Assembly: GCA_013373625.1 (NCBI GenBank)
Contig: JABXHM010000023.1
Coordinates: 1 to 64,000 of the forward strand
Direction of reading: 5' to 3'
Origin: Alteromonadaceae bacterium
GTDB lineage: Bacteria > Pseudomonadota > Gammaproteobacteria > Enterobacterales > Alteromonadaceae
DNA length: 64,000 nt
Below the pieces are notes generated by a model. It saw only the letters and a program-made list of their open reading frames with translations, did no database searches and was not told the origin of the DNA. Below, piece by piece: positions 17,742-26,996 of this stretch; positions within the stretch are counted from its first letter, which is position 1; every line of letters starts with the position of its first letter. The position numbers and the translations under genes were made by a program.

Positions 17742-19223
17742 TTACTCTTTACTGCAGTAATGTTGCAAGAAAGCCTCGTGTGATGGCATATTTTGCAGCC
17801 CCTTAAGCACAGACATTTCTATTCCTTGCAAAAAGCGTTGGAGTTCATTCACAGGCATTCCTTTTACGCTGGCATGATAACTTTCCGGCATTATTCCCTG
17901 CCCTAACATTACCTGAGTCCAGGAGTCGACTCTAAATAGCTCTCCGTCTTCCTGAAAAGCATGACCAAACTCCTTAAACAGCTGCATACGATGCTTGAGG
18001 GTTTCAGGCACTTCCATGTCGTGACAATATTGCCAGAACGGGCTGTCCTGGCGACTGGTGGCATGGTAATGCAAAATAATAAAGTCTCTGATTTTAACGA
18101 TCTCATCCACTGTCTGGCGGTTATACTCATCAGCAATCAGGTCGTTAGCGCCATTGTTGGGGAAGAGCTTCAAAAAGCGGATAACCCCCATCATGATCAG
18201 ATGTATGCTGGTCGACTCCAAAGGCTCAACAAAACCACTGGATAACCCCAGAGCCAGGCAGTTCTTATTCCACGCCTTTAAGCGCCTGCCAGTACGAAAC
18301 TTAATAATTTTGGGCTTTGTAATGGTCTTCCCACTAACGTTATCCAGCAGGCGTTGCGTGGCATCTTCATCTGACAGATATTTACTGCAATACACCAACC
18401 CATTGCCGACTCGGTGCTGCAACGGAATCTTCCATTGCCAGCCACTATCATGAGCGGTCGCTTTGGTAATAGGACGAGGTGCACTATCAGATTCGGTTTG
18501 CACCGCTACAGCACTGTCACATGGCAACCAATGGGACCAATCTTCATAGCCAGTCTGCAACGTCTGTTCGATGAGTAAGCCTCTAAACCCGGTACAATCG
18601 ATAAAGAAATCGCCAGCAATTACTTCACCTGACGCCAGCACGAGGCTCTCTATATGACCTGAATCTGTATGTTGATTGACCTGCTCAATTTTGCCTTCCT
18701 TGCGGATAACGCCTCTGCTTTCGCTATATTTTCGCAGCAATACGGCGTATTGACTCGAATCCAAATGATAAGCGTACTGAACGTTTGAATTATCTGAGGT
18801 TGCAAACTTATCTTGCTTGGCCGCCTCCAGTTCAAAGCAGTAGGTACCAAACTCTTTAGCTAATCCTTGCTCTTTTCCATAAAGCCAGAAATGGTGGAAC
18901 GGCGCTACGAAACTTTCGCGGCCGGTTACGCCGAAGGAGTGAATATAGGTATCGTCTTGTTGTCCCCAGTTTTCAAACTGAATACCGAGCTTAAAGGTTG
19001 CGGATGTCGCGCGCATAAACTCCTGTTCACCGATGCCAAGTAACTTATGAAATACCCGCATTGGCGGTATGGTTGCCTCACCCACTCCTACCGTGCCAAC
19101 TTCGTCAGACTCCACCAGGGTAATATTAACGGTAGGGCCCATTTGCTTGGCAATGGCTGCTGCAGCGGTCCACCCGGCTGTACCGCCACCGGCAATAACA
19201 ATATTTTGCACGCGTTTATTCAA
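17742..19223 (-). CDS. Flavin-dependent halogenase, tryptophan-halogenase family
   Basis: A 493-residue FADH2-dependent halogenase of the PrnA/RebH family. FAD-binding motif GGGTAGW is at 12-18, the catalytic Lys is Lys78 (ATSATFKLG), the halogenase signature GWQWKIP is at 261-267, and the Glu paired with Lys in RebH-type enzymes is Glu336 (EPLEST). These enzymes form HOX at FAD and pass it along a tunnel to a Lys adduct. The substrate is unlikely to be free tryptophan, because this gene ends a TonB-receptor/SapC/cupin cluster. Members from such clusters have been described as preferring bromide and acting on indole in vitro, with unknown natural substrate. No flavin reductase gene is seen nearby. 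It begins 16 bases after the cupin gene. Confidence 0.9.
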   Translation of the reverse strand: MNKRVQNIVIAGGGTAGWTAAAAIAKQMGPTVNITLVESDEVGTVGVGEATIPPMRVFHKLLGIGEQEFMRATSATFKLGIQFENWGQQDDTYIHSFGVTGRESFVAPFHHFWLYGKEQGLAKEFGTYCFELEAAKQDKFATSDNSNVQYAYHLDSSQYAVLLRKYSESRGVIRKEGKIEQVNQHTDSGHIESLVLASGEVIAGDFFIDCTGFRGLLIEQTLQTGYEDWSHWLPCDSAVAVQTESDSAPRPITKATAHDSGWQWKIPLQHRVGNGLVYCSKYLSDEDATQRLLDNVSGKTITKPKIIKFRTGRRLKAWNKNCLALGLSSGFVEPLESTSIHLIMMGVIRFLKLFPNNGANDLIADEYNRQTVDEIVKIRDFIILHYHATSRQDSPFWQYCHDMEVPETLKHRMQLFKEFGHAFQEDGELFRVDSWTQVMLGQGIMPESYHASVKGMPVNELQRFLQGIEMSVLKGLQNMPSHEAFLQHYCSKE

Positions 19224-19239
19224 TGTCCTGCCTCTTACT

Positions 19240-20274
19240 TTATCGATTCAATTTATTTACCAGCATGGCTCGCAATTGACGAGATTTGAGTTCATCCATG
19301 GGGGAAAGCAGGCCATGTGATTCATCAGGTAAATGCTGTGTAGGTAAACTTTCATTGTTAAAAATGTAATAGTCAAACACCTCTTTCCAGGCGGCTTTTT
19401 CGTGCGCAGGCTTATCCCGCAGGCTCAACATAGCGTGATGAAGTACATTCATGGCAGAGCCCATAAAGCGCTCTGCGTTGCTCCACCAATAATTGATCAG
19501 AATATTAAAATTATTAAGCCCTTCAACCTGATGCCACCACATGCTGGGAATAAAAATGCCATCACCCGGTTCAAGCTCTGCAACGATGCCATTTTTTACT
19601 GCTTGCTTAAATTTGGGAAACTTTTGGTAGTCCGGATTATGCAAATCCACCATCGTAATAGCCTGGCCGCCGGGTGTCGGAGATAATGGTCCGGGGTATA
19701 GGTTTTCGATTTGATCCGGCGGAAACAAAATGAATCGGCGCTTGCCTTTTACGACACATGCTATGTTATCCGATGCATCATAATGACAGCGGGCAATTGA
19801 CTTATTGCCTATCCAAATACTCGGGATTGGGGGTTCTGAATTTGGATTCTGAGTGGCAAACGACATATCAAGATCGTTATTTTGTCTCAGGCCAGGAAAG
19901 TTCATATCTATCACATTTGACGCGATGTACAGACTTGGTGGTGCCTCATCATTCAGATACGTGATGATGAGATCAATAACTTCATCCAGTTGCGCTTTTT
20001 CTTTTTTAAAGTTCAAATCTGTAGCAGTTTCATTGTAACCATAACGGCCATCAAGCCCAGGCTCACCAAAATACGTGAGTGTTGGCCTGCCATTGTAAAA
20101 AGACTTGAGGTGTTCAGCGGTTTTGCTATCCGATTCACGCCCTATTTTAACCAGCTCCCAATGATCGACCAGGCCTTTTAGAATTACAGGTTCTTCATAG
20201 GTTTGTATGTCACCGGGAATACTTCCCCCGTGGCATTTATTAACTTCTTTTGCTTGCCGGGTAATGGGTAACAT
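19240..20274 (-). CDS. Cupin-8/JmjC-like domain protein
   Basis: A 344-residue protein with the JmjC-type cupin fold of Fe(II)/2-oxoglutarate hydroxylases. The metal triad can be placed at His164 and Asp166 (RCHYDASDN) and His248 (MWWHQVEG). Other family marks are PSIWIGNK, FILFPPDQIENLYPG and LEPGDGIFIPSMWW. By analogy it would hydroxylate a protein or small molecule, but the target is unknown. It is the middle gene of the SapC-cupin-halogenase group, 11 bases after sapC. The recurrent pairing with a halogenase and TonB receptor suggests modification linked to uptake or to a surface component (inference). Confidence 0.88.
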   Translation of the reverse strand: MLPITRQAKEVNKCHGGSIPGDIQTYEEPVILKGLVDHWELVKIGRESDSKTAEHLKSFYNGRPTLTYFGEPGLDGRYGYNETATDLNFKKEKAQLDEVIDLIITYLNDEAPPSLYIASNVIDMNFPGLRQNNDLDMSFATQNPNSEPPIPSIWIGNKSIARCHYDASDNIACVVKGKRRFILFPPDQIENLYPGPLSPTPGGQAITMVDLHNPDYQKFPKFKQAVKNGIVAELEPGDGIFIPSMWWHQVEGLNNFNILINYWWSNAERFMGSAMNVLHHAMLSLRDKPAHEKAAWKEVFDYYIFNNESLPTQHLPDESHGLLSPMDELKSRQLRAMLVNKLNR

Positions 20275-20285
20275 AGTCGCTAATG

Positions 20286-21017
20286 CTATTTGGCTAATTG
20301 CAGATTTTTTAAATTAATCAGTTTTCTCACATTGGTCGTAGACGCAACAATGGCGTAAGCCAGCTGTAAATAGCCATTCTTATTTAACGAATGTAAATCT
20401 TCAGCAGATAGTGCCAACAATTTCTCTTCATGAATTGTATGATTACCGCTAAGTGTACGCTTCTCACCATTGTTTAGTTCAAATTCAACATTGACGGGTT
20501 CGATAAGCCCTAAATCCGCGAATTGCTTCAGCATGTTTTCTTGTATATTGATACCGCTATCGATCATCTGCAGACAATTTGAAATTTGGTCCAGATAAGG
20601 ACTATTACCACCATGTGTTAAGAACAGTGATTGTCCTTCATTTTCACTCACCTTGGGGTGATCCATATCAATATGAATGACAGCATTTTTTTCTTCGCTG
20701 CCTTCTTGTTGCTGAAAACCAATTAAGAAGGGTCCCTTACTAAGAATTGCCGGAATATAATCGGCGTTCCACCCCGATGGATGATCAGGATCCAAGAAGA
20801 GGTTTTCGTCTTTTTCTAAGCCGAGTAACACCGTACAGTGGTAATTGCCTGAGTTTTGATCCTGTCGCAGAAAAATAGGATAGTGTTTTTGTAATTCAAT
20901 AAATTCCGTTGGGAATGCAAGCACACTTGCCTGGTTGTCGCCATACTCTTTGGCATAGCTTGCTACTACTTTTGTATCTTTATGATAAACGTTGTTTAAC
21001 ATCACATGTTTTGTCAT
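20286..21017 (-). CDS. SapC family protein
   Basis: A 243-residue protein of the SapC family, named after a Campylobacter surface-layer locus but of unproved function. Typical features are VLAFPTEFIELQKHYPIFLR near the N-terminus and GPFLIGFQ in the middle. There is no signal peptide. A good ribosome-binding site (AAGGAAG) precedes ATG 21017. It heads the three-gene group SapC-cupin-halogenase, separated from the receptor gene by a terminator. That arrangement allows graded expression (much receptor mRNA, less of the downstream genes) or a separate promoter in the 105-base gap. Confidence 0.88.
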   Translation of the reverse strand: MTKHVMLNNVYHKDTKVVASYAKEYGDNQASVLAFPTEFIELQKHYPIFLRQDQNSGNYHCTVLLGLEKDENLFLDPDHPSGWNADYIPAILSKGPFLIGFQQQEGSEEKNAVIHIDMDHPKVSENEGQSLFLTHGGNSPYLDQISNCLQMIDSGINIQENMLKQFADLGLIEPVNVEFELNNGEKRTLSGNHTIHEEKLLALSAEDLHSLNKNGYLQLAYAIVASTTNVRKLINLKNLQLAK

Positions 21018-21122
21018 TTTTCACTTCCTTTCGCCAAATCGACTTTACGCTACCGAGCAACTATCGTTGACTTATACATCTATGCCGAATTTTAACAAGC
21101 ATACTACTTTTTTATTTCGATT

Positions 21123-21154
21123 AAAAAAGCCGCTTTTAACAGCGGCTTTTTTTT
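21123..21154. terminator. Bidirectional Rho-independent terminator
   Basis: A 7-bp GC-rich stem (AGCCGCT/AGCGGCT) with a 6-base loop, flanked by six A on one side and eight T on the other. It lies between the TonB receptor gene and the SapC gene, inside the presumed transcription unit, so it should limit read-through from the receptor gene. Confidence 0.85.
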
Positions 21155-21199
21155 AATCACATTGGTAATCCATAATTACCAATGCGGTTGACAGTAACC

Positions 21200-24100
21200 T
21201 TAGAACTTATAACGAGCACCAAGGTTGTAACGTGCGCCCAGTTGAGTTAAGTACCATAACTGAGTTGAATTACGCGCATAAGAGCGTGTATTTTCTTCAG
21301 TGATGTTTAAGCCTTCAAAGAAGACACTGAAGTTTTCGGTAACGTTATAACTAACGTTAACATCGATTTGCGTAAACGCTTCAACATAACGCGGGTTATT
21401 CGAATCGCCTTTATTAACTTCAGCGAGGTAATCGTCGCGCCAGTTTAATGCAATACGTGCCTGCCACTTGTCGTTCTCGTACAAACCAACAAGGTTAGCC
21501 GTATCACTTAACCCCACCAAGGCAAACTGCGACGTGTCTGGATCTGCTTCGTTATCAAAACCTACATCACCACGAACGATGGTGTAGTTAGCCTGAACAC
21601 CAAAACCGGTTTCGCCGAAGAAATGCTGCACGGCAAATTCCGCACCGTAGATTTTTGCCGCACGGTTGTTATCTGGTGTACTGGTTCTGAATACGTACTC
21701 AGGATCAGACTCATTCGCAAGAATATCCCATCCCGGAGTTTCAGCCAGTTGCTGAGTTTGCTCAGGTGTACCGGTATAGTCCGCTGCGCCATTCGGGAAT
21801 ACTTCAGGATGGCTTAACAACACCATCATTCCATATAACGACGTATCATCCACTGCTATACCTAAGTCTTCCAAGGCTGCATAAGCTTCCAGTGCACGAG
21901 GACCAGCCGTTGGGTTACGAATACCCAGTATGGTCTGGTCAACCTGACGGCTACCTAAGAAGTTAGATACGTCTTTCTGGAACAAACCTACTGACGCATA
22001 GCTTGTTGGATCGTAATACCACTCAAGTGACACATCAGTGTTAGACGATTCCAGCGGTAACAAACCTGGATTTGATGCGCTTGCAGTTGCTGTCGCGCCT
22101 AGCAGCGTTGAACCGCCACCGCCACCAAAGTTACTGGCTGACACACCAAGACTACCTAAACCAGCACGAGCAATGGTTTTACTGTAAGAGAAACGACCAA
22201 TTAAGTCTTCTCTGATTTCCAGTTTTACGTCTAAGCTGGGTAACAGATAATCGTAGCTGTTTTCAGCTGAAGCAAGCGTTGGCGGCACGCTATCATCTAC
22301 ATATGAATTGATGTCGTTGTTATCTTCCCACTGGAAATAGGTTCTACCAACCAGTGACGTTGACGTTACATCAGTTTCTTCATAGCGAAGACCAGTCAGT
22401 ACGCTGAAATACATATCACCAAGTTCACCATCTAAGGAAACCTGAGCGTAAGCAGCTAATGTATCTTCCTGGATAGTGTCGTCAAACGATAACGCATTTT
22501 CAGTACCCGATGGAATTCCTGGATATAGCGCTTCAGCGGCAGTATAAAGCTCACGCGCATCGGCAATAAAACCGTAACCGCCAGGCATTACACTGAAATC
22601 ATCAAACTCACCAGGCAGGTCGAATGGTTGAATCAGGTCACCAAACTCACCCGGGTTAGCAACGCCCCAGTTACCTAAGGCAATGTTGTTACCTGCGGTT
22701 TGCATCGAACGCGATTCCATTTCACGCGCTTCAATACCAAAATCAAAACGGCCATTGTCCAGCAGGTATTCAGCGTCTAATTTAAACTGGGTGATATTTG
22801 AACGTTGTGAGGCGTTACGAATACGCGCGATAGATGAACCTACATCACCCGCATCAACCATACCGTTGTTGTTTGCGCCCCTAAGACTGTCGTCATAAAC
22901 ATTTTTATACTGCGGTAAATCCCCGGTATCCCAGAACCACTCACGAGACGTAACAATGGGAGCACCTAATCCAACGGCCAATTCACCAGAGCCACGGGGG
23001 CCAGTACCACGGCTATACATTTCTGAATCGTGAGCATCGAAAATAAGGGTGAAATCGTTATTAACCATGTACTTAAAGTTTACACCGAGTGAATCCAGTG
23101 TGTTGGTTTGCTCACGCCACTGTTGCTCGTAACCTTCATCCACTCCACCTGGATAAGTTTCAGCTATGTAAATTGGCGTTTTAACTGTTGAATCATCAAA
23201 CTCAACAGTATCCGTTAAACTGCCTGTTTGTACCCAGTTCGTAATTTCTCCACGCTGTTCTACAATTTCATTTTCGGCAAAGGTGTAGTCTATAGACGCT
23301 GTAAAGCTCTCTGTTGGTGCAAATTGCAGGTTTAACTGTAGATTGTCACGCACACGCTGGGTGTTAGAGAACGCATAACGAATATCGTTAGGACGCGCAT
23401 AGAGCTGCCCTTGCTCAGGAGCGTTGATATAGTTCGCGTCAACGTTGTTCCACATCCGATCGGGATCGGCAATATCATCCCAATAGTCGATATTCCAGTT
23501 ATTAACAGTCGCGCCTGTATAACCAGAATCACGCTCTTGGTGAATGGCTGCAACGCTGATACCCCAGGTAGCATCGTCATTTGCGTAACTAAGTATTGCA
23601 GAGGCTTCAGGCGTGACATCATCACCCGTTCTGTTGGTTGTATCATGAACAGCCTTAACACCTGCAGTGGCTACAAAACCTTCGTTGTCCAGTGGCTTTG
23701 CTGTAATAATGTTAATGGTTGCGCCGATACCACCTGTCGCGATATTGGCTTTACCTGTTTTGTATACTTCTACGGCTCTAACCGCTTCAGATGCCAGGTT
23801 TTGGAAATCAAATGAACGGGTGTTACCACCACGAGTTGTACCATCTGCGCCTGAACCCGCGCCGTAGGTAATCGCTGCCGGCATTGTACGGCCGTTCAGC
23901 GTAATCATGTTATTACCGCCGGCGAAACCACGTACGGTAACCTCTGAACCTTCACCATTTGTACGGCTGATTGAAACACCCGTTATACGTTGCAAAGATT
24001 CTGCTAAGTTAGTATCAGGGAATTTACCAATATCTTCCGCGGAGATCGCGTCAACAATACCAGCTGAATAACGTTTAACAGAGGCTGCTTCCTGCAAACT

Positions 24101-24241
24101 TCCTCGAATACCAGTTACTTCGATAACTTCAGTTTCAGAGTCATTTTGTTCCTGAGCGAATAATGGAGTTGAAATTGAAACTCCTAAGATTAATGACAAA
24201 CTTGTTGCCAGCTGTGTTTTGGCAAACTTTCTTCTAGACAT
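21200..24241 (-). CDS. TonB-dependent receptor (Xanthomonas-Caulobacter type)
   Basis: A 1013-residue outer membrane receptor. A signal peptide ends near residue 29 (STPLFAQ), a TonB-box-like EVIEVTGIRGSL follows, then a plug domain (SAEDIGKFPDTNLAESLQRI, VRGFAGGNNMITLNGR, ATINIITAKPLD) and a beta-barrel ending LGARYNLGARYKF. The plug signature and length match the TonB-Xanth-Caul group, many of which take up oligosaccharides. The substrate is unknown. It is upstream of SapC, a cupin and a halogenase. Its control region holds two LacI-type operator-like sites (24356-24369 and 24468-24481), consistent with sugar-linked regulation. A Gly-rich loop (SNFGGGGGSTLLG) is present in the barrel. Confidence 0.93.
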   Translation of the reverse strand: MSRRKFAKTQLATSLSLILGVSISTPLFAQEQNDSETEVIEVTGIRGSLQEAASVKRYSAGIVDAISAEDIGKFPDTNLAESLQRITGVSISRTNGEGSEVTVRGFAGGNNMITLNGRTMPAAITYGAGSGADGTTRGGNTRSFDFQNLASEAVRAVEVYKTGKANIATGGIGATINIITAKPLDNEGFVATAGVKAVHDTTNRTGDDVTPEASAILSYANDDATWGISVAAIHQERDSGYTGATVNNWNIDYWDDIADPDRMWNNVDANYINAPEQGQLYARPNDIRYAFSNTQRVRDNLQLNLQFAPTESFTASIDYTFAENEIVEQRGEITNWVQTGSLTDTVEFDDSTVKTPIYIAETYPGGVDEGYEQQWREQTNTLDSLGVNFKYMVNNDFTLIFDAHDSEMYSRGTGPRGSGELAVGLGAPIVTSREWFWDTGDLPQYKNVYDDSLRGANNNGMVDAGDVGSSIARIRNASQRSNITQFKLDAEYLLDNGRFDFGIEAREMESRSMQTAGNNIALGNWGVANPGEFGDLIQPFDLPGEFDDFSVMPGGYGFIADARELYTAAEALYPGIPSGTENALSFDDTIQEDTLAAYAQVSLDGELGDMYFSVLTGLRYEETDVTSTSLVGRTYFQWEDNNDINSYVDDSVPPTLASAENSYDYLLPSLDVKLEIREDLIGRFSYSKTIARAGLGSLGVSASNFGGGGGSTLLGATATASASNPGLLPLESSNTDVSLEWYYDPTSYASVGLFQKDVSNFLGSRQVDQTILGIRNPTAGPRALEAYAALEDLGIAVDDTSLYGMMVLLSHPEVFPNGAADYTGTPEQTQQLAETPGWDILANESDPEYVFRTSTPDNNRAAKIYGAEFAVQHFFGETGFGVQANYTIVRGDVGFDNEADPDTSQFALVGLSDTANLVGLYENDKWQARIALNWRDDYLAEVNKGDSNNPRYVEAFTQIDVNVSYNVTENFSVFFEGLNITEENTRSYARNSTQLWYLTQLGARYNLGARYKF

Positions 24242-24355
24242 GTGCTTTCTCCAGATCCCACATTATGTGCGTGTGAATGAGTGTGCTATACCGGTTAAAA
24301 TTATGTTTTATCCCTGATTATTAGTATGTAAAACTCCAACATATTAACAATCCGA

Positions 24356-24369
24356 TGAAAGCGCTCTCA
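24356..24369. promoter_or_regulatory. LacI-type operator-like palindrome 1
   Basis: TGAAAGCGCTCTCA, a near-perfect palindrome with the central CG typical of LacI/GalR family operators (one mismatch from TGAAAGCGCTTTCA). It is about 115 bases upstream of the TonB receptor start. No LacI gene is present in the window, so the regulator would act in trans. Confidence 0.6.
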
Positions 24370-24467
24370 TATTAATTGCGTTTCACTGATAAATTTATAG
24401 TTACCCTCTTACCAGTAGCTGGCTACAATTTAACTACTTTATTACCAATTCATTACATAAACGCTAA

Positions 24468-24481
24468 TGTAACGCTTTACA
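24468..24481. promoter_or_regulatory. LacI-type operator-like palindrome 2
   Basis: TGTAACGCTTTACA, flanked by A and T to extend the outer arms (ATGTAA ... TTACAT). Its centre is 112 bases from that of palindrome 1, about 10.7 helical turns, a distance that could allow looping. Confidence 0.55.
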
Positions 24482-24610
24482 TGGTACATAATAGAGTAAG
24501 TAGCTATGCATAATCAATCTATGTGCGTTATGTAATTTATCAAATGATTAACTAAATTTTAACAGCGGGCGAACTATTTCATAAAGTTATGGTCGCAAAG
24601 CGGCGATAAT

Positions 24611-24642
24611 CAAACAAAATTTACATAATAAATGTAAGTTTG
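24611..24642. promoter_or_regulatory. Imperfect dyad with TTACAT/ATGTAA arms
   Basis: CAAAC-N5-TTACAT-N5-ATGTAA-GTTTG: two nested inverted repeats, the left arm carrying a 5-base insert. The inner arms share the TGTAA/TTACA half-site of the operator at 24468-24481. It may be a third, weaker site of the same regulator. Confidence 0.35.
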
Positions 24643-25247
24643 TCGTCTTACGCTTAGACCGAAGAATTGAGCGCTGTTTCATTCTCATGTTAAAAAAAAA
24701 ACACTGCTGAGAAATCAACCCGCCTTAATAAATGCTTATTTAACAAAGGTATAGCGATATTGCGGTAATCCAACGTTTGTTATTGTACGTTGTCTTAACA
24801 AGATAGTACAACCTTCGGTAACTTTTGCAAAGAGTTGTAAAAAGCATTCCAGCATTTGTTATCAGGATGTTCGTTGATGGCGTTTTCTTGCAGCGCTGCT
24901 ATTTTACGAGTTTTGTTTTTTTCGCGAGCCTGATTTATTTATTTCAGTTATATCAGATGTTCTGACGACTCGCTTTATACCTGTCTTTATCAATGTTGCT
25001 AACAGCGACACCTTTGCTATTGCAAACATTTTCCGGCGTTTTGTAAAACAATGCATTGGGAATAACGAATCGTGCCATTGTGAACGACGTCCTTAATAAC
25101 ATTAACAACTCAATGGCCGGGCCACCATCGAGTCGACTACGCATCATGATAATGTAGAAGTCTACCCACAGACGTATGCAACTGAAGCAACTGGGTTAAA
25201 CAACACGTCAATCTCTTCCTTAACGCATTGTAACGCGCTTTCCTTCA

Positions 25248-26996
25248 TCACTTATCAGCCGCTTCACGGGGTTTTTGGTATGTAATTTTACCGCCGACAA
25301 TTGTCATTATATTTTGACTGGTTAAAATTTCTTGCTCAGGTACTGTTAACCAGTCTTTGTCGAATATACTAAAATCTGCATATTTACGAACTTCTACCGA
25401 TCCTCGTAGCGTTTCCTGAAATGCGCCATATGCAGGCCAGATTGTCATCATTTTTAGTGCATTTTTGCGTGACACGGCCTGTTCCGGGTGCCAGCCCGGT
25501 CCTGAGGTTCCATCGAGCCGCTTACGCGCTACCGCTGCATAAAACTCAATGCGAGGATCACCGACCTCGACCGGCGCATCGGACCCCGCAAGTATCATTA
25601 AGCCTTTTTCGATTAATGATTGCCAGGGGTAAGCGTAGGTCAGACGTTCTGCGCCAAGGCGGTCGCCGGCAAAGTTAAGATCGCCAATTCCGTGACTTGG
25701 CTGCATGGAGGGTAATACGGCCAAATCAACAAAACGCTGCTGATCTTGGGGTGTAATGACTTGTGCATGTTCCATACGCCAGCGCAAATCGTTGTTTGTC
25801 CACTGTGTTTCAGGCACCGCATTAAAGGCTTCTTCATACCAATCAAGTAACGAGCGCACAGCTCTGTCGCCAATAACGTGAGTCTGAATTTGCACGCCAT
25901 GTCGCAGGGCGTCATGGAGCACAGGCATCAGAGCCTGTTGAGTAATTCTGTTCATAAAGCCATTGTGAGGTGCATCGGAATAGTTTTCGATTAATGCAGC
26001 GCCTCGTGAGCCCAGGGTGCCATCGATAAATACTTTTATGCCGCGCACATCGAACATGTCATCGGCGGTTTTTTCTCTGCCACGTCGGAACCGTTGCTGC
26101 GCTTCCAATACGGGTACTGATGCATAGACACGATGCGACATGTTACCTTCGCGGTGGATCGCTTTCATTAGATCCACTAACCGGTAAGACATGCCAGCAT
26201 CCTGAGTTTGTGTCCAACCCATCGCTGCATTGGCTTGTAAACCTTGTATGAGGTTGTCTGTTAAATATTCGTCGGTGTCCTGAGGGATAATAGCGCGAAA
26301 GACATTCATTGCGTTGGCCAGCACATAACCATTCGGTGTGCCATCCGGATCGCGCTCAAACTTACCGCCTTCAGGATCAGGGGTGTGTTTGGTGATGCCC
26401 GCCAGGGCAAGTGCTTTCGAATTTACAAGCGCAGAAACACCATCAGCTCGCGGCATATATAAAGGCTTACTGTGAGTAAAAGCATCGACATCATGTTTGG
26501 TTAAAAAGCGCTTTTCGTCTGACCATTCCCGTTCAATCCAGCCACGCCCTAATACCCATTCACCATCTGGGACTTTTTCAGCCCAGGATGCAATGCTGGT
26601 TACGGTTTCTTTCAAGGTAGGAATACCAAACAAACTTAAGGTTTTGGTTCGGCGCCCCACCCCTTCCACATGCTGATGGCTATCGGTTAACCCCGCATAC
26701 ACGGTTTTTCCGGCTAAATCAAAAATTTCCGCATCGCCGCACATGTAGTCTTCAGCAGCCTGATTGCTACCCACAAAGACGATTTTGTTCCCCAAACTGG
26801 CAACCGCCTGCGCTGTCCATTGCTGGTCGTTTGCTGTATAGATAGTGGTGTTAAACAACACTAAATCAGCTTCCAGGCAGCGCTCTGTCTTTGACGCTTG
26901 CCGGGTCTGCGCGGGTTCTTTTGCTCCAAACCCTGCTGCGTTGGCACTGATCATCAATAACACGCAGACGCCAATAAGGCAGTATTGCAGACGCAT
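25248..26996 (-). CDS. YtcJ-like amidohydrolase family protein, exported
   Basis: A 582-residue metal-dependent hydrolase. It has a signal peptide (CLIGVCVLLMISANAAG), the amidohydrolase start ADLVLFNTTIYTAND, the metal-binding DSHQHVEG (H-x-H), IQTHVIGDRA, WRMEHAQVI, and the catalytic Asp region LAGSDAPVEVGDP. This is the YtcJ/AepA-type branch of the superfamily. The substrate is unknown. The start ATG 26996 (MRLQYCLIGV) is chosen because AGGGAG lies 7 bases upstream; the frame is open 17 codons earlier. It stands alone downstream of the diguanylate cyclase gene, with a 358-base gap. Confidence 0.88.
   Translation of the reverse strand: MRLQYCLIGVCVLLMISANAAGFGAKEPAQTRQASKTERCLEADLVLFNTTIYTANDQQWTAQAVASLGNKIVFVGSNQAAEDYMCGDAEIFDLAGKTVYAGLTDSHQHVEGVGRRTKTLSLFGIPTLKETVTSIASWAEKVPDGEWVLGRGWIEREWSDEKRFLTKHDVDAFTHSKPLYMPRADGVSALVNSKALALAGITKHTPDPEGGKFERDPDGTPNGYVLANAMNVFRAIIPQDTDEYLTDNLIQGLQANAAMGWTQTQDAGMSYRLVDLMKAIHREGNMSHRVYASVPVLEAQQRFRRGREKTADDMFDVRGIKVFIDGTLGSRGAALIENYSDAPHNGFMNRITQQALMPVLHDALRHGVQIQTHVIGDRAVRSLLDWYEEAFNAVPETQWTNNDLRWRMEHAQVITPQDQQRFVDLAVLPSMQPSHGIGDLNFAGDRLGAERLTYAYPWQSLIEKGLMILAGSDAPVEVGDPRIEFYAAVARKRLDGTSGPGWHPEQAVSRKNALKMMTIWPAYGAFQETLRGSVEVRKYADFSIFDKDWLTVPEQEILTSQNIMTIVGGKITYQKPREAADK

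Larger units (their letters stand above)
24242..25247. other. Long AT-rich control region upstream of the TonB receptor
   Basis: About 1 kb without a convincing gene. Proximal to the receptor it holds two LacI-type palindromes and an imperfect dyad at 24611-24642, with repeated TGTAA/TTACA half-sites. Beyond about 24700 nothing is recognised except a 41-codon open frame (25078-24953, minus) with AAGGA upstream; its product is not recognised. Confidence 0.5.

Noticed and set aside
17742..19223. Assignment as a free-tryptophan halogenase for antibiotic synthesis
   Set aside because: The neighbours are a TonB receptor, SapC and a cupin, with no natural-product biosynthesis genes.
24953..25147. 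Minus-strand small ORF (41 codons from ATG 25078 with AAGGA upstream)
   Set aside because: The Shine-Dalgarno spacing is long, the product is not recognised and there is no neighbour context. Too weak to call a gene.
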